64,000 bases of DNA, taken from positions 124,001-188,000 of the forward strand of contig NZ_PEIB01000001.1 in the NCBI RefSeq assembly GCF_004116385.1. Reading direction: 5' to 3'. The stretch is from Veronia nyctiphanis (GTDB lineage Bacteria > Pseudomonadota > Gammaproteobacteria > Enterobacterales > Vibrionaceae). The notes beneath the pieces are model-generated. The model was not told the origin of the DNA and ran no database searches. It was given only the letters and a program-made list of their open reading frames with translations. Position 1 is the stretch's first letter, and every line of letters begins with the position of its first letter. A program made the translations under genes and the position numbers. Of this stretch, positions 47,002-63,233 are shown one piece after another.

Positions 47002-47630
47002 CTACTTATGTCTTTCGCGAAGCTTCTCAGCGACATCAGTCAGTGAGAAACCTTGATCCAACAACAGCACAGTCAGGTGATAGATGAGGTCGGCTGACTC
47101 GTTGATCAGCTCCTCCTTGTCACCCGACGTCGCTGCGAGCGCGACTTCGACACCTTCCTCACCCACTTTCTGCGAAATCCGCTTGGTGCCTTTGGCAAAT
47201 AGGGACGCCGTATAAGATGAGTCAGGATCGGATCCTCGACGGGATGCCAGCACTTGCTCAAGTCGGTGAAGGAACACCATAGAGGGGTCTTCGAATATGT
47301 CTTCACCGAAGCAGGTGAGGTCGCCCAAATGGCAGGTTGGGCCGATAGGGTTGGCCTGAACCAAAAGGGTGTCTTGGTCACAATCGAGTCTGATCTGCTT
47401 GAGCTCAAGAACATTGCCGGACGTTTCCCCTTTTGTCCAAAGGCGCTCTTTTGTTCGTGACCAGAAGGTCACATGACCTGTGTCCTGCGTCTTTTCCAGC
47501 GCGTCCTTATTCATATAACCCAGCATCAGAACCTGACCGCTGGCAATGTTTTGTACAATGGCGGGCACTAGACCGTTAGTTTTCTCCCAGTCCACCTGTT
47601 CAGCCAGTGCTGTTTGTGTATTTCCTTGGC

Positions 47631-47634
<4 letters not shown>
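47002..47634 (-). CDS. hisI: bifunctional phosphoribosyl-AMP cyclohydrolase / phosphoribosyl-ATP pyrophosphatase
   Basis: Carries out steps two and three of histidine synthesis. The N-terminal cyclohydrolase (residues 1 to about 115) shows [39 protein letters not shown] and the zinc region LDCDQDTLL; the C-terminal pyrophosphohydrolase (about 118-205) shows [29 protein letters not shown] and [12 protein letters not shown]. Length is 210 residues. Its start overlaps the hisF stop as ATGA. Last gene of the operon. Confidence 0.96.
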
Positions 47635-49730
<2,096 letters not shown>

Positions 49731-49732
49731 AG

Positions 49733-50800
49733 CTACAGCACCCCTTTGCTGCTTGGCAGTTCATTACCTTCGACGCGAATGGCCTGACGCAGGGTTCGGC
49801 CAAAGGCTTTAAACAGGCTCTCAACAATGTGGTGTGTATTTTCACCATCGGATGAGAGGTGCAGTGTGCAAGCCAGTGTGTCGGTCAGTGAACGGAAGAA
49901 GTGTTCCACCATTTCAGTCGAGAGGTCGCCGACTTTTTCCTGCGAAAATTCCGCTTCAAACTTAAGGTAAGGACGGCCAGAGAGGTCTAAGGCACATTGT
50001 GCCAGACACTCATCCATCGGCAGGCTGAAGCCGAAGCGGCCAATGCCACGCTTGTTGCCGAGTGCTTCTTTCAGCGCCTGACCCAGTGCCAGTGCGGTGT
50101 CTTCAACTGTGTGGTGATCGTCGATGTGCAGATCACCTTCCACGGCGACCTCCATTCGAAATCGACCGTGGGTCGCAATTTGGTCTAGCATGTGGTCGAA
50201 GAAGCCAAGACCCGTGCTGATCTTGTTACCGCCACTTTCATCAAGATTTAGGCGAATGTTAATGTCGGTTTCTTTGGTGGTACGGGTAACACTGGCGGTG
50301 CGTGGCTGGGTCGTCAGTGATTTTACAATCTCCTGCCAGCCCATTGTGTCCGGGTTGTATTGAATACCGCGGATCGCCATGTTTTCTGCCAGTTGCAGAT
50401 CGGTCTCACGGTCGCCGATAACCGCAGAGGTTTGGAAATCAACCCGCCCTTGCTGGAGGTAGGGTTTGACCAATCCAAGACTCGGCTTTCGGCATGAACA
50501 ACCATCGTCGTCGAAGTGAGGGCAAATCAGCACATCATCAAAGTGAATACCTTGTGAAGTGAAGATCTCCATCATCATGTTATGCGGCGCATCAAAATCG
50601 TCTTGCGGGTAACTGTCCGTACCCAGTCCATCTTGATTGGTCACCATCACCAGTTTGTAGCCAGCCTCTTGCAAAGACAGAAGGGCAGGGATAACAAAGG
50701 GCTCCAACTTCAGTTTGTCCAGTCTGTCGACTTGAAAATCAACCGGTGGCTCAACAATTAAGGTGCCGTCACGGTCGATAAATAGAATTTTTTCTTTCAC
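49733..50800 (-). CDS. hisB: bifunctional histidinol-phosphatase / imidazoleglycerol-phosphate dehydratase
   Basis: Catalyses two steps: dehydration of IGP and removal of phosphate from histidinol phosphate. The N-terminal HAD phosphatase has [15 protein letters not shown] (Asp nucleophile) and a zinc site [12 protein letters not shown] near residue 105. The dehydratase half from about residue 165 has [16 protein letters not shown] and [15 protein letters not shown] histidine clusters. I chose GTG at 50800 ([12 protein letters not shown]), seven bases after AAGGA, giving 355 residues exactly as in E. coli; another GTG at 50806 is possible. Confidence 0.96.
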   Translation of the reverse strand: MKEKILFIDRDGTLIVEPPVDFQVDRLDKLKLEPFVIPALLSLQEAGYKLVMVTNQDGLGTDSYPQDDFDAPHNMMMEIFTSQGIHFDDVLICPHFDDDGCSCRKPSLGLVKPYLQQGRVDFQTSAVIGDRETDLQLAENMAIRGIQYNPDTMGWQEIVKSLTTQPRTASVTRTTKETDINIRLNLDESGGNKISTGLGFFDHMLDQIATHGRFRMEVAVEGDLHIDDHHTVEDTALALGQALKEALGNKRGIGRFGFSLPMDECLAQCALDLSGRPYLKFEAEFSQEKVGDLSTEMVEHFFRSLTDTLACTLHLSSDGENTHHIVESLFKAFGRTLRQAIRVEGNELPSSKGVL

Positions 50801-50824
50801 ACACACTTCCTTTCGGTGTTGTCT

Positions 50825-51877
50825 TTATTGTTCTGCCAGCTGCTCTCGGATGAACGCCAGGGTTTTTTCACATTCTTCTCTGTTACCGATGCTCAGGCGA
50901 ATACAGTTCTCTATCGGTGAACGGCGAAGAATGATGCCGTTATCCCAAAGTCTAGAAAACAACGCGTCAGCATTTGGGAAACGAATCAGTAAAAAGTTGC
51001 CGTAGCCATCGAAGACGTCAACGCCCGGAAGCATAGATAAGCCAGCCTGAAGGTAAGCGCGGTTTGCACTTAAATCGAGAGTCTGAAACTTCATTTTGGC
51101 AAGGCCGGCTTCAGACAATGCCTGACAAGCAATTTCTTCAACAGGAACTGGCACCGGATACGGCGGTATCACTTTAAGCATCAGTTCAATGATTGCAGGG
51201 CTCGCCAATGTAAATCCGCAGCGCAAGCCTGCCAGCGCAAAAGCTTTCGACAGCGTGCGCAGTATGGCTAGGTTGGGGTAGCGTGCCAGCAAATCTGTGC
51301 TGGTGGCTTCGAGATGAAAGTCGATGTATGCCTCGTCGAGCACAACAATGGCTTTATCTTTGGTCATTTCAAGCAGGCGCTCGATGTCCTGACGATCAAT
51401 CAGATTTCCGGTCGGGTTGTTTGGGTTACAGACAAACACCAGCTTGACGGTATCCAGTGACGCTTCAATAGCTGGCATATCTAGCTGCCAGTCATCACGA
51501 AGCGGCACAGTTTTCCGGTTTACGCCACAGGTTTCTGCACTGACACCATACATGCCGTATGTTGGCGGGCAGAAAAGAATACTATCGTCTCCCGGCTCGC
51601 AGAATGTACGAATCAGAAGCTCAATCCCTTCGTCGGCACCACGTGATGTCAGTACCTGATTCGCTTCAAGGCCAGCATAGGCAGCGTAAGCATCAATAAG
51701 CGCTTGCGGTTGGCAGGTGCTGTACCGGTTAAGACGATTACCACTGACTGTGTAGTCATTGTCAAAAGGGGACTCGTTGGCATTCAGCCACACATCACCG
51801 TTGCCGCCTAAACGGCGGGCAGAGAGGTAGGGGGTAAGCTGCCGCACATTTTCCCGCGCCAGAGCATTGATATCCAT
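50825..51877 (-). CDS. hisC: histidinol-phosphate aminotransferase HisC
   Basis: PLP enzyme that transaminates imidazole acetol phosphate to histidinol phosphate. Class I/II aminotransferase features include [14 protein letters not shown] near residue 147 and the PLP lysine in [17 protein letters not shown] near residue 210. Length 350 residues. Its ATG overlaps the hisD stop by one base (TAATG), indicating coupling. Confidence 0.96.
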   Translation of the reverse strand: MDINALARENVRQLTPYLSARRLGGNGDVWLNANESPFDNDYTVSGNRLNRYSTCQPQALIDAYAAYAGLEANQVLTSRGADEGIELLIRTFCEPGDDSILFCPPTYGMYGVSAETCGVNRKTVPLRDDWQLDMPAIEASLDTVKLVFVCNPNNPTGNLIDRQDIERLLEMTKDKAIVVLDEAYIDFHLEATSTDLLARYPNLAILRTLSKAFALAGLRCGFTLASPAIIELMLKVIPPYPVPVPVEEIACQALSEAGLAKMKFQTLDLSANRAYLQAGLSMLPGVDVFDGYGNFLLIRFPNADALFSRLWDNGIILRRSPIENCIRLSIGNREECEKTLAFIREQLAEQ

Positions 51878-53190
51878 TATGCCTCCTCGCGCGCTTCTTT
51901 CGCTGCTTGCAGCGCTTTGACACGAACGGTGACTGCATTTCTGTGAGCGTCTAGCCCTTCTGCATCTGCCATAGTTTCTACCGTTGGGGCCAATCTCTCC
52001 AGCCCTTCAGGTGTCAGCTTTTGCACCGTCATGCGTTTGCTGAAATCAGCCAAACCGAGGCTGGAATAGGTGCGAGTATAACCGTAGGTAGGTAACACGT
52101 GGTTTGTACCCGACGCATAATCACCAACCGACTCCGGTGACCATGCACCAAGGAAAATAGAGCCAGCATTATCAAGCAAAGGCAAAAGTTCACTGGGAAA
52201 CTCGGTCTGAACAATAAGGTGCTCAGGGCCATATCGGTTGGAGATCTCGACACATTCTTCAAGATCTTCAGCGATGATGATCACGCTGGACCCCAGTGCT
52301 TGCTTGGCTATTTCAGCTCGGCTTAGTACCGTCAGTTGCTCTGATACTGCAGAGGCAACCTTCTCTGCCATTGCCATGCAAGGTGTCAGCAGAACGACCT
52401 GTGAGTCGGGGCCGTGCTCAGCCTGACTGAGCAAGTCTGCTGCAATGAAATCAGGGTTTGCATAGGTATCAGCGATGACCAGCACCTCAGAAGGGCCTGC
52501 TGGCATGTCGATAGCTGCGCCCTTGTGGTCGTTGCTCACCTGTTGTTTAGCTTCGGTAACGTAAGCGTTACCCGGACCGAAAATCTTATCGACTTTGGCG
52601 ACACTCTCGGTGCCATAAGCCATCGCAGCTATGGCTTGTGCGCCACCCACGTTATAGATTTCAGTGATGCCGCAAAGGCGAGCGACATAAAGGATCTCGT
52701 CAGCAATCGGTGGTGGAGAACAAAGCACGACCTTTTGACAACCAGCGATTTGAGAAGGGACACCCAGCATCAACACGGTAGAAGGTAAAGGTGCACTGCC
52801 ACCAGGAATGTAGAGGCCAACCCGCTCGATTGGACGGGTAATCAGCTCGCAAGTCACACCTGGCATGGTTTCAACACGCACAGGTTGCGGCTTTTGCGCT
52901 CTGTGGAAGCAAGTGATGTTGTTATAAGCCTGCTGTAGTGCATCTTTGATGCCCTGACCGAGACGCGCGACAGCCGCATCGACTTCGGCGGTTGTCACGG
53001 CAACAGATTCGGGCTCTACATTGTCAAATTGCATCGTCAGTGCTTTTAACGCGGCATCGCCGTCTTTTCTCACCAGATTGATGACATCATTAACAGCATC
53101 ACCAATCGCCGCACCGTCACTGATTGCAGGGCGTTCCAGTACCGCTTCCTTCTGGCTGTCACTGAGTGTTTCCCACACCACGGTCTTCAT
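51877..53190 (-). CDS. hisD: histidinol dehydrogenase HisD
   Basis: NAD-dependent zinc enzyme that oxidises histidinol to histidine in two steps. Family landmarks are [18 protein letters not shown] near residue 125, [17 protein letters not shown] near residue 202, [30 protein letters not shown] near residue 235 and [18 protein letters not shown] near residue 360. The length of 437 residues is close to the E. coli protein. It lies six bases after hisG. Confidence 0.97.
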   Translation of the reverse strand: MKTVVWETLSDSQKEAVLERPAISDGAAIGDAVNDVINLVRKDGDAALKALTMQFDNVEPESVAVTTAEVDAAVARLGQGIKDALQQAYNNITCFHRAQKPQPVRVETMPGVTCELITRPIERVGLYIPGGSAPLPSTVLMLGVPSQIAGCQKVVLCSPPPIADEILYVARLCGITEIYNVGGAQAIAAMAYGTESVAKVDKIFGPGNAYVTEAKQQVSNDHKGAAIDMPAGPSEVLVIADTYANPDFIAADLLSQAEHGPDSQVVLLTPCMAMAEKVASAVSEQLTVLSRAEIAKQALGSSVIIIAEDLEECVEISNRYGPEHLIVQTEFPSELLPLLDNAGSIFLGAWSPESVGDYASGTNHVLPTYGYTRTYSSLGLADFSKRMTVQKLTPEGLERLAPTVETMADAEGLDAHRNAVTVRVKALQAAKEAREEA

Positions 53191-53196
53191 GCTGAA

Positions 53197-54093
53197 TTAC
53201 TCCATCATTTTTTCAATTGGCAGCACCAGAATAGAGCTGGCGCCAAGTGCTTTTAACTGTTCCATGGTCTCCCAAAACAGGTTTTCACTACTGACCAGAT
53301 GGACGGCCACACGCTGTTTGTCGTGCGCCAGCGGCAATATGGTTGGGTCTTCAGCACCCGGCAGTAATGCGACCACTTTTTCAAGCGTATCACTTGGCGC
53401 GTGAAGCATGATGTATTTAGATTCTTTAGCCTGTATGACACCTTGGATACGTGTCAGTAAGCGTTCAATTAATTCCGTCTTCTCTGCATCAAACTCGCCC
53501 TTACGCTGAATGAGAACTGCCTTTGAACGGAAGATCACTTCAGCTTCTTTCAGGCCATTGGCTTCGAGGGTTGCGCCCGTCGATACCAAATCACAAATTG
53601 CGTCGGCCAACCCGGCACGCGGTGCGACTTCAACAGAGCCATTTAACATACAAGGGCTGAAGCTGACGCCTTTTTTGTCGAGGTAGTCTTTGAGGATATT
53701 CGGGTATGAGGTTGCAATGCGTTTGCCGTTTAAATCTTCAGGACCGTTATAGGTCTGATCTTTATCGATAGCAACAGAAAGACGGCAGCCGCCAAAGTCG
53801 AGTCGACGCAGCTGGGTGTATTCAGAGGGTTCATTCAGTGCGATACGCTCTAAACGCACTTCTTCGAGTTCGTTTTCACCAATCACACCCAGATCGACAA
53901 CACCGTCCATAATGAGGCCCGGAATGTCGTCATCTCTCACCAGCAGCAAATCAATCGGCATATTTTCAGCGTGAACAACCAAACGCTCACCGCTAAAGCT
54001 GATTTTTACCCCGCAGCGCTTCAACAGTTCCTGACATTCTTTTGCCAGACGCCCTTTCTTTTGTATTGCAATACGTAGTCTGTCTGTTTGCAT
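53197..54093 (-). CDS. hisG: ATP phosphoribosyltransferase HisG
   Basis: First and feedback-controlled enzyme of the pathway, joining ATP and PRPP. The long form (298 residues, E. coli 299) starts [20 protein letters not shown]; an upstream in-frame ATG at 54150 lies within the attenuator and is not used. The PRPP loop [14 protein letters not shown] is near residue 169, and a C-terminal regulatory ACT-like domain (from about residue 225) includes [13 protein letters not shown]-type sequence for histidine binding. First structural gene after the leader. Confidence 0.97.
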   Translation of the reverse strand: MQTDRLRIAIQKKGRLAKECQELLKRCGVKISFSGERLVVHAENMPIDLLLVRDDDIPGLIMDGVVDLGVIGENELEEVRLERIALNEPSEYTQLRRLDFGGCRLSVAIDKDQTYNGPEDLNGKRIATSYPNILKDYLDKKGVSFSPCMLNGSVEVAPRAGLADAICDLVSTGATLEANGLKEAEVIFRSKAVLIQRKGEFDAEKTELIERLLTRIQGVIQAKESKYIMLHAPSDTLEKVVALLPGAEDPTILPLAHDKQRVAVHLVSSENLFWETMEQLKALGASSILVLPIEKMME

Positions 54094-54114
54094 TGTTCTA
54101 ATCCCTGTCCTAAA

Positions 54115-54147
54115 ACGAAAAACCCCCGGAATCTCTTCCAGGGGTCT
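54115..54147 (-). terminator. his operon attenuator
   Basis: On the coding strand CCCCTGGAA-GAGA-TTCCGGGG followed by GTTTTT forms a terminator hairpin between the leader peptide and hisG. When histidine is scarce, ribosome stalling at the leader's His codons would favour the alternative structure. Confidence 0.88.
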
Positions 54148-54221
54148 CAAATTCTTTTTGGTAATGACCGATGGAAGTTCACTCTTTTTGCCTTCCAGTC
54201 GAAACCATTCCTCCCGAAAGA

Positions 54222-54269
54222 CTAGTCAGGATGATGGTGATGATGAGTGGTCATTAGCAGCATTGTCAT
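54222..54269 (-). CDS. hisL: his operon leader peptide
   Basis: The 15-codon frame reads [15 protein letters not shown] and stops with TAG. Five histidine codons in a row and the closing PD match the E. coli leader (MTRVQFKHHHHHHHPD) in design, with two fewer His. Stalling here controls the attenuator 75 bases downstream. Which of the three Met codons starts translation is uncertain since no strong ribosome-binding site is seen. Confidence 0.92.
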   Translation of the reverse strand: MTMLLMTTHHHHHPD

Positions 54270-54530
54270 ATTGGTATTCGTCGTTCAACTTGTTTACGAA
54301 GTAGGCTTCACAGTAACAAACTGATTAGATAATGCAATGACTTATTTTTGAGACGGCGATATTTTCTGTTGGCATATTGCAATGTAGGCTCAGAGCAAAT
54401 GAAATATCCTGTGAGAAAGGTTTGATGGATAATCTTAATGAAATGCATTTTCCCAGTTTATCATTCTGAAATTTTTGGAAATGTTGAATAGATACATTAC
54501 TGAGAAATAATGGCGTTTACAGGGCGATGG

Positions 54531-54731
54531 TCAAACAAAAATATCCAGTTTTCCTTTTGTTTCTGATATAGAACAAGAGTCAAAATCATCATTTTCAGCG
54601 TTTTCAAAGCTCAAATGGTGATTATCTGTATTTTTGTCCTTTTCTTCTTCCTGTTGCCCGCCAGTTCGGCCATCTCGCTCGATGTGGTTAATTTTTTGAT
54701 AGGGCGACCTGATTAGATTCTGCAAAATCAT
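54531..54731 (-). CDS. small hypothetical protein
   Basis: A 66-residue hydrophilic protein (MILQNLIRSPYQKINHIERD) with a GAGGT site before its ATG. The centre is rich in E, K, D and N and likely disordered. No family recognised. The surrounding stretches 54270-54530 and 54732-54840 show no gene. Confidence 0.45.
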   Translation of the reverse strand: MILQNLIRSPYQKINHIERDGRTGGQQEEEKDKNTDNHHLSFENAENDDFDSCSISETKGKLDIFV

Positions 54732-54840
54732 GATAAACCTCACCGTCGTTAAGTGTGCTTTCACTTATATACATCGGCGCAACGGCGATATTCTTTATAC
54801 CGCCTTGCCAGAGGCCGCAGACTGACATCGGATAGCCGAT

Positions 54841-55320
54841 TTAGCCACAACACTTTTTGAACTTTTTACCACTGCCACAAGGGCAAGGATCATTTCGTCC
54901 CGCTTTGAGGTTACCGGGAAAGACACCATCAATGTAAAACCACAGGTTTTTACCCTCTATGAGTTCGCACAAAAAACGTGACTTTTCGTGCAAGCAATAC
55001 TCTTGTACATCATCGGCGTAATGGGCTTTAAACTCGACGAAACCCTGTTTGCCGCTACTATCAATGTTGCTGCTGAGTACCTGAAGTCCGAGCCAATCGC
55101 TATTGATCGAATCAGCAATACCCTTTCGATGCTGTTCCGCCTCGCAGCTCGGATGGTAGGTATCAACGACAAAATCCACCAAACCTAAAACATGTGCCGC
55201 GTAGCGTGCACGCATCAGCTTCTCAGGGTGATCGACGGAGGCGTGGTCATTGTGTGCGGGCTGGCAGCATGCAGCATATCCGCGCTGACTGCCGCAAGGA
55301 CAGGATTGCACTGTCATCAT
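54841..55320 (-). CDS. ychJ: UPF0225/YchJ family protein with two SEC-C motifs
   Basis: A 159-residue protein of the YchJ family. An N-terminal SEC-C zinc motif ([13 protein letters not shown]) and a C-terminal one ([18 protein letters not shown]) flank a central NTF2-like domain ([42 protein letters not shown]). The role of the family is not established. ATG codons at 55320 and 55317 are adjacent; the longer frame from 55350 is unlikely. Confidence 0.92.
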   Translation of the reverse strand: MMTVQSCPCGSQRGYAACCQPAHNDHASVDHPEKLMRARYAAHVLGLVDFVVDTYHPSCEAEQHRKGIADSINSDWLGLQVLSSNIDSSGKQGFVEFKAHYADDVQEYCLHEKSRFLCELIEGKNLWFYIDGVFPGNLKAGRNDPCPCGSGKKFKKCCG

Positions 55321-55408
55321 TTTTCCTAAAGCGAGATTAACCTGGCGCACATTCTGGATTCCCGCTTATTGACTGTCAAGGCAGGCAATAAGCGGGAGAA
55401 ATGAAGTG

Positions 55409-56817
55409 CTAGAAAGCATGTAGATACCAGTTATATTCAAGCTGTGTTATCTGTTGCTCAAACTCTTCTAGTTCTTTGTTCTTACAGGTAATGAACACGT
55501 CGATAAAGTCAGTGCCAAGGTATTTTCTCATCACCTCTGAGCTATCAAGTGTTCGCAGGGCATCACGTAAGTTAGTAGGCAGGTTGGGTTCGGTTTTGTC
55601 ATATGCATTGCCGATGATTGGATCCGGTGGTGCTATCTTGTTGTCGATGCCGTGGAGGATAGAGGACAGCAAAGCGGCCATCATCAGGTACGGGTTAGCA
55701 TCAGCACCTGCGACGCGGTGCTCTATGCGGGTTGCATCATTTGGACCTGCAGGGATGCGAAGCGCTGTCGTTCTGTTTTCTATGCCCCATGTGGTGGCGC
55801 AGGGTACGTAAAACTCAGGACTGAATCTGCGATAGGCATTAACGTTAGGCAGAGGATCGCCATATAGTCTGGCATCAGTTCAAGAAGACCACCTAAGGCA
55901 TATCTCAGTATGTCAGTTGGCTCTTTGGCATGTTCAGGAGCAAAGACATTGTTGCCGTTCTCATCAAGCAAGCTGATGTGAAGATGCATACCATTGCCTG
56001 CCTGATCAGGGTAAGGCTTTGCCATAAACGTGGTTTCTAACCCATGCTCGTGGGCGACATGTTTTATCACGCGTTTCAGCAGCATCGCATGGTCGCATGT
56101 TGCCATGGGATCATCTGTGTGTTTCAGGTTGATCTCAAACTGGCCGGGCGCAGATTCAGCAACAATGGTGTCGGCAGGAATGTTCTGCTGACGCGCCGCT
56201 TCGATAATCTCGTTCAGTAAGTCTGCATGTTCATCCAGATCATCCAGTGAGTATACCTGCGTTGTTTCGGGCCGCTTTCCGGTGACTGATGATACCGGAG
56301 GGTGAGGAAGTCCCTCTTTGTCTCCTTGTTCAAGCAGATAGAATTCCAGTTCATAAGCAGACACGGGCGTGAGTCCTCGCTCTTTAAACTGGCGGATCAC
56401 GCGTTGCAGCACCATACGTGGGTCGGCAAACATTGGTGTTTGCTTGTTCTCATACATGCTCATCAGTAACTGCGCGGTCGGGCGCTTTTGCCAGGGTTGC
56501 ACACTCAGGCTTCCGGGCACAGGATAACAACTTGCGTCGCACTCACCGATTTCTAACCCAAGCCCTGTTTCCTCCACGGGGATCCCTTTTATGCTCATGC
56601 CATAGATGGAAATGGGCAATGCCACACCTTTGCTGAACACCTTTTCCAGTGCGTCACTTTCCACCCGTTTTCCGCGTACGATCCCATTCATATCAATAAG
56701 GAGAAGATCGACAAACTGTATATCGGGGTGCTGTTTGAGGAATGCCTGTGCCTCTTCAGGCGTGGCAAGATTGACATCTGATGGAATGAACAGATCCCTG
56801 TCGCTGTGGTAACGCAT
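55409..56817 (-). CDS. puuA: gamma-glutamylputrescine synthetase (glutamine synthetase family), with one-base frameshift
   Basis: Ligates glutamate to putrescine at the cost of ATP, the first step of the gamma-glutamyl polyamine pathway. GS-family landmarks: DLLLIDMNGIVRGKRV near residue 37, YELEFYLLEQ near residue 148, ESAPGQFEINLKHT near residue 224, FMAKPYPDQAGNGMHLHIS near residue 262. The frame breaks at 55848-55849: coding-strand CTGCCTAACG should be CTGCCCTAACG, restoring AILCPNVNAYRRFSPEFYVP, then NRTTALRIPAG and HRVAGADANPYLMMAALL. Restored length 469 residues, close to E. coli PuuA (472). Divergent from the spu cluster. Confidence 0.9.
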
Positions 56818-57094
56818 GATTCACCGCCGTGTGTAAATTATATTAATCACAAAATCTGCTTAGTTAAGTGAATATCAAACATCAATTATTGTCAATGACA
56901 GAGCCTTTCCACCTTGATGTTAAGCAGTGACAGTAGCTATCTTGCGATTTTTTAGTGATATAGATGTATTAACCTAGAGAATAATAATCGAAGTGAAATG
57001 TGGCTTATTTTACATCATTGCGTAATTTATTTTTTACGTGTAGTGTGTGATAAAACGAACGAAAAGTAAGCAGTTCATTCTCTAAGAGGTGAAA

Positions 57095-57957
57095 ATGTCT
57101 GTGAACCAACCACCACATCATTTGGCTGAACACGTCGCAGCGCTGTCTGGTATGGCTTCTTCAGAGCGTCGTGTGAGACCGCTGGTGGGGGTAACGGCAT
57201 GCACCACCATGATGGGTGCTCATAACTTTCACTTCGCTGGCGAAAAATACCTCAAAGCAGTCGTGGACGGCGCAGGCTGCCTTCCCGTTGTCATTCCAGC
57301 AATAAATGAGCCTACTGTTTTATCCGCTTTGCTCAGTCAACTTGACGGTGTGCTGTTCACGGGCTCACCATCAAACATCGAACCTCATCACTATAACGGC
57401 GCGCCCAGTGACCCGGGTACCTTCATGACCCGCAGCGTGATGCGGTGAATTTACCTTTGTTAAAAACAGTGATTGAAAGCGAGGTGCCTTGCCTCGCGAT
57501 TTGTCGCGGGTTTCAGGAACTGAATGTTGTCTGCGGCGGCACACTGCATCAAAAACTTCATGAGTTGGCGAACTTCATCGAGCACCGTGAAGATAAAAGT
57601 GCGGACATCAGTACTCAATATGGTCTTTCACACACTGTGGCGATAGAGCCGGGAGGTATTCTCGAAAAACATTGGGGAGAAAAAAGGGTAGAGGTCAATT
57701 CTGTTCACACTCAAGGGATAGCTCGTCTCGGTGAGGGGCTCAGAATCGAAGCCAAAGCACTTGATGGGTTGATTGAAGCGGTTTCATTTCAAAGTGAGGC
57801 TTTTACTCTGGGAGTCCAATGGCATCCTGAGTGGAAAGTCACAGAAAATCCCTTCTATTCAACTATCTTCAAATTATTCGGGGATGCATGTCGGCATCGT
57901 TCATCGATGCGTGAGAGGGAATATGAACAAGCTAAAGAAGTGGCTGAAAGACAATAA
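57095..57957 (+). CDS. spuA: gamma-glutamyl-GABA hydrolase (PuuD/SpuA, class I glutaminase fold), with one-base frameshift
   Basis: Releases GABA from gamma-glutamyl-GABA. The peptidase C26 fold is shown by VGVTACTTMMGAHNFHFAGEKYL, DGVLFTGSPSNIEPHHY, the catalytic cysteine in LAICRGFQELNV, and the His/Glu pair in VQWHPEWK. The start at 57095 follows AGAGGT. The frame breaks at 57420-57421: GGTACCTTCATG should be GGTACCCTTCATG, restoring GTLHDPQRDAVNLPLLKT. Restored length 287 residues. The 3' end overlaps the next gene by 35 bases. Confidence 0.9.
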
Positions 57958-59269
57958 GATCACAGAGGTGGAATGTGTGGTCAGCGACTTATCGGGTATT
58001 GCACGCGGCAAGATAGCACCCGTTGATAAGTTTATAAATGAGGGTGAAATGCGTCTGCCTGAGAGCGTGTTGCTCCAAACAGTGACTGGCGATTATGTCG
58101 ACGATGACATTTATTATTCGTTGCTGGACGAGGCCGATATCGATTTTATCTGCAAGCCGGATGAAGACGCGGTTTATCTGCTGCCATGGACAATTGAAGA
58201 AACGGCGCAAATCATCCATGACAGTTATGACAAGATGGGTAACCCCATTGAACTTGCACCCCGCAATGTTCTTAAAAAAGTGTTGAAACTATACGCGGAT
58301 AAAGGTTGGCAACCAGTTGTTGCACCGGAAATGGAGTTTTACCTCACCGCCCGTAGTGACGATCCCGATTTACCTTTGCAAGCACCGATAGGGCGCTCCG
58401 GCCTAAAAGAAACGGGTAGGCAGTCTTTCTCAATTGATGCCGCCAACGAGTTCGACCCTCTTTTCGAAGACATGTATGAATGGTGCGAGGGGCAAGGGTT
58501 GGCGATTGATACCCTGATTCACGAAGAAGGCATGGCGCAGATGGAGATTAACTTCCGTCACGGCGACCCATTGCAACTCGCCGACCAGATTTTTGTCTTC
58601 AAACGCACCCTGCGTGAAGCGGCATTGAAACACAACGTTGTAGCAACCTTTATGGCTAAACCGATCACCAACGAGCCGGGCAGCGCGATGCACCTTCACC
58701 AGAGCATCATTGATGTTGAAACCAAGAAAAACATCTTTACCAGTCAAGACGGCACCATGTCGTCGTTGTTTCTCAATCACATTGCCGGGCTACAAAACTA
58801 CGTGCCGGAAATGCTGCCGATGTTTGCGCCAAACGTGAACTCCTTCCGCCGCTTTCTGCCCGATACGTCTGCGCCAGTCAACATGGAGTGGGGGGAAGAC
58901 AACCGGACCTGTGGCTTGCGTGTGCCAAATTGTACGCCACAAAGCCGACGGGTAGAGAACAGGCTTCCCGGTGCCGATGCTAATTGCTATCTCGCAATTG
59001 CTGCCAGCCTTTTATGTGGCTACATCGGCATGGTTGAAGAGTTGAAGCCCTCACCACCTGTGCAGGGGCGTGGTTATGAGTTACGCAGCCCGACGTTACC
59101 TTACACGCTGGAGGCAGCATTGGAACGTATGGAGAACTGCGACAAGGTGTCGCATTACCTTGGCGAGTCATTTGCGAAAGGTTTCATTGCCGTCAAACGG
59201 GCGGAACAGGAAAACTTCAAGCGGGTTATCAGCTCTTGGGAACGTGAGTTCTTGCTGCTGACCGTTTGA
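57923..59269 (+). CDS. spuB: glutamate-polyamine ligase (SpuB/PauA type glutamine synthetase)
   Basis: A second glutamine synthetase-fold enzyme, of the Pseudomonas SpuB/PauA kind (448 residues), that attaches glutamate to putrescine or other polyamines. The start MNKLKKWLKDNKITEVECVV follows GAGGGA and overlaps spuA. Landmarks: VVAPEMEFYL near residue 133, HEEGMAQMEINFRHGD near residue 203, FMAKPITNEPGSAMHLHQS near residue 246, and NRTCGLRVPNC with RRVENRLPGADANCYLAIAASLLCG. It is intact, unlike its neighbours, and differs clearly from the divergent PuuA-type enzyme, so the two probably prefer different polyamines or conditions. Confidence 0.93.
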   Translation: MNKLKKWLKDNKITEVECVVSDLSGIARGKIAPVDKFINEGEMRLPESVLLQTVTGDYVDDDIYYSLLDEADIDFICKPDEDAVYLLPWTIEETAQIIHDSYDKMGNPIELAPRNVLKKVLKLYADKGWQPVVAPEMEFYLTARSDDPDLPLQAPIGRSGLKETGRQSFSIDAANEFDPLFEDMYEWCEGQGLAIDTLIHEEGMAQMEINFRHGDPLQLADQIFVFKRTLREAALKHNVVATFMAKPITNEPGSAMHLHQSIIDVETKKNIFTSQDGTMSSLFLNHIAGLQNYVPEMLPMFAPNVNSFRRFLPDTSAPVNMEWGEDNRTCGLRVPNCTPQSRRVENRLPGADANCYLAIAASLLCGYIGMVEELKPSPPVQGRGYELRSPTLPYTLEAALERMENCDKVSHYLGESFAKGFIAVKRAEQENFKRVISSWEREFLLLTV

Positions 59270-59389
59270 CTAAATGGATGGTGTGAACTGAGAGGAAACG
59301 CTCTGAATAAATAACACCGATAATGAACAACATGGGGATCAGCGTGGTGAAACCACTGATGGACCCGTCACGACGTATGTGGAGGCAAC

Positions 59390-62018
<2,629 letters not shown>

Positions 62019-62118
62019 ACCTTGTGTGCTGACAGAGACGCCAGTCTGGCGTTTCTGTTGGTATTGTTCTTTTTCCCATCGGCTTCGTAAGCTGCATGAG
62101 CAAGCAGGATGCACACTT

Positions 62119-63233
62119 ATGGACAATCAAAAGGTCAACGGACAGGCCACTGAGCTGCTTCGTATCGACAGAGTGAGTAAACTTTTTGGTGATGTCAGGG
62201 CAGTGGACGATGTCTCCCTTACAATAGAAAAGGGAGAAATATTCTCGCTGCTGGGCGGCTCGGGTTCAGGCAAATCTACCCTTCTTCGTATCCTCGCAGG
62301 TTTTGAAAAGCCATCTACCGGTCGTATTTACCTCGATGGTGAGGATATCACTGACCTTGCGCCCTATGATCGACCCATCAATATGATGTTTCAGTCTTAT
62401 GCCCTTTTCCCGCACATGACAGTAGAGCAGAACATTGCCTTTGGGCTCAAACAAGACAGCCTACCCAAGCAGGAAATTCAGGAAAAAGTGGCTGAAATGC
62501 TCAAGCTGGTGCGAATGGAAGCTTACGCCAAACGCAAACCTGATCAATTATCCGGCGGCCAGCGCCAGCGCGTTGCCTTGGCGCGCTCCTTGGCGAAACG
62601 GCCCAAGCTTTTGTTGCTTGATGAGCCGATGGGGGCGTTGGATAAAAAGTTACGCACCCAGATGCAATTGGAAGTCGTCGAGATCCTCGAACGTGTTGGG
62701 GTGACCTGCGTGATGGTCACCCACGATCAGGAAGAAGCGATGACCATGCTGGACGAATCGCCATTATGCACGAGGGCTGGATTGCTCAGATAGGCACACC
62801 CACTGACATCTATGAGAGCCCAAACAGTCGGATGATTGCCGAGTTTATTGGTTCTGTGAACTTGTTTGAAGGCGAGATCGTGTCAGATGAAGTCGACCAC
62901 TGCATCATAGATAGCCCAGAAGTCGCGCAGCAGCTCTACATTGGTCATGGGGTCGCGACCAATGTGGAAGATAACCGCGTATGGCTAGCTCTACGCCCTG
63001 AAAAAGCCTTAGTCAGCCGAGATAAACCGGAGGATAGTTATAACTGGTCTAAGGGTATTGTTCACGATATTGCTTACCTTGGTGGCAATTCGATTTATTA
63101 CGTGCGTTTACCCAGCCAGAAAGTGGTGATGTGCAGTATTGCCAACATTTCACGAAGGCAAGATAAACCCACATGGGACGATGAGGTTTATATAAGCTGG
63201 GAGGCCGCCAGTGGGGTGGTATTGCGCTCATGA
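62119..63233 (+). CDS. potG: putrescine ABC transporter ATPase PotG/SpuF, with one-base frameshift
   Basis: ATPase of the putrescine importer. Walker A LGGSGSGKSTLLR is near residue 52, the signature LSGGQRQRVALARSL near residue 148, Walker B LLLLDEPMGALD near residue 170, H-loop MVTHDQEEA near residue 204. The frame breaks at 62748: ACCATGCTGGAC should be ACCATGGCTGGAC, restoring EAMTMAGRIAIMHEGWIAQIG and then a C-terminal TOBE region. Restored length 371 residues. The start at 62119 follows AGGA; the stop overlaps the potH ATG as ATGA. Confidence 0.92.
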
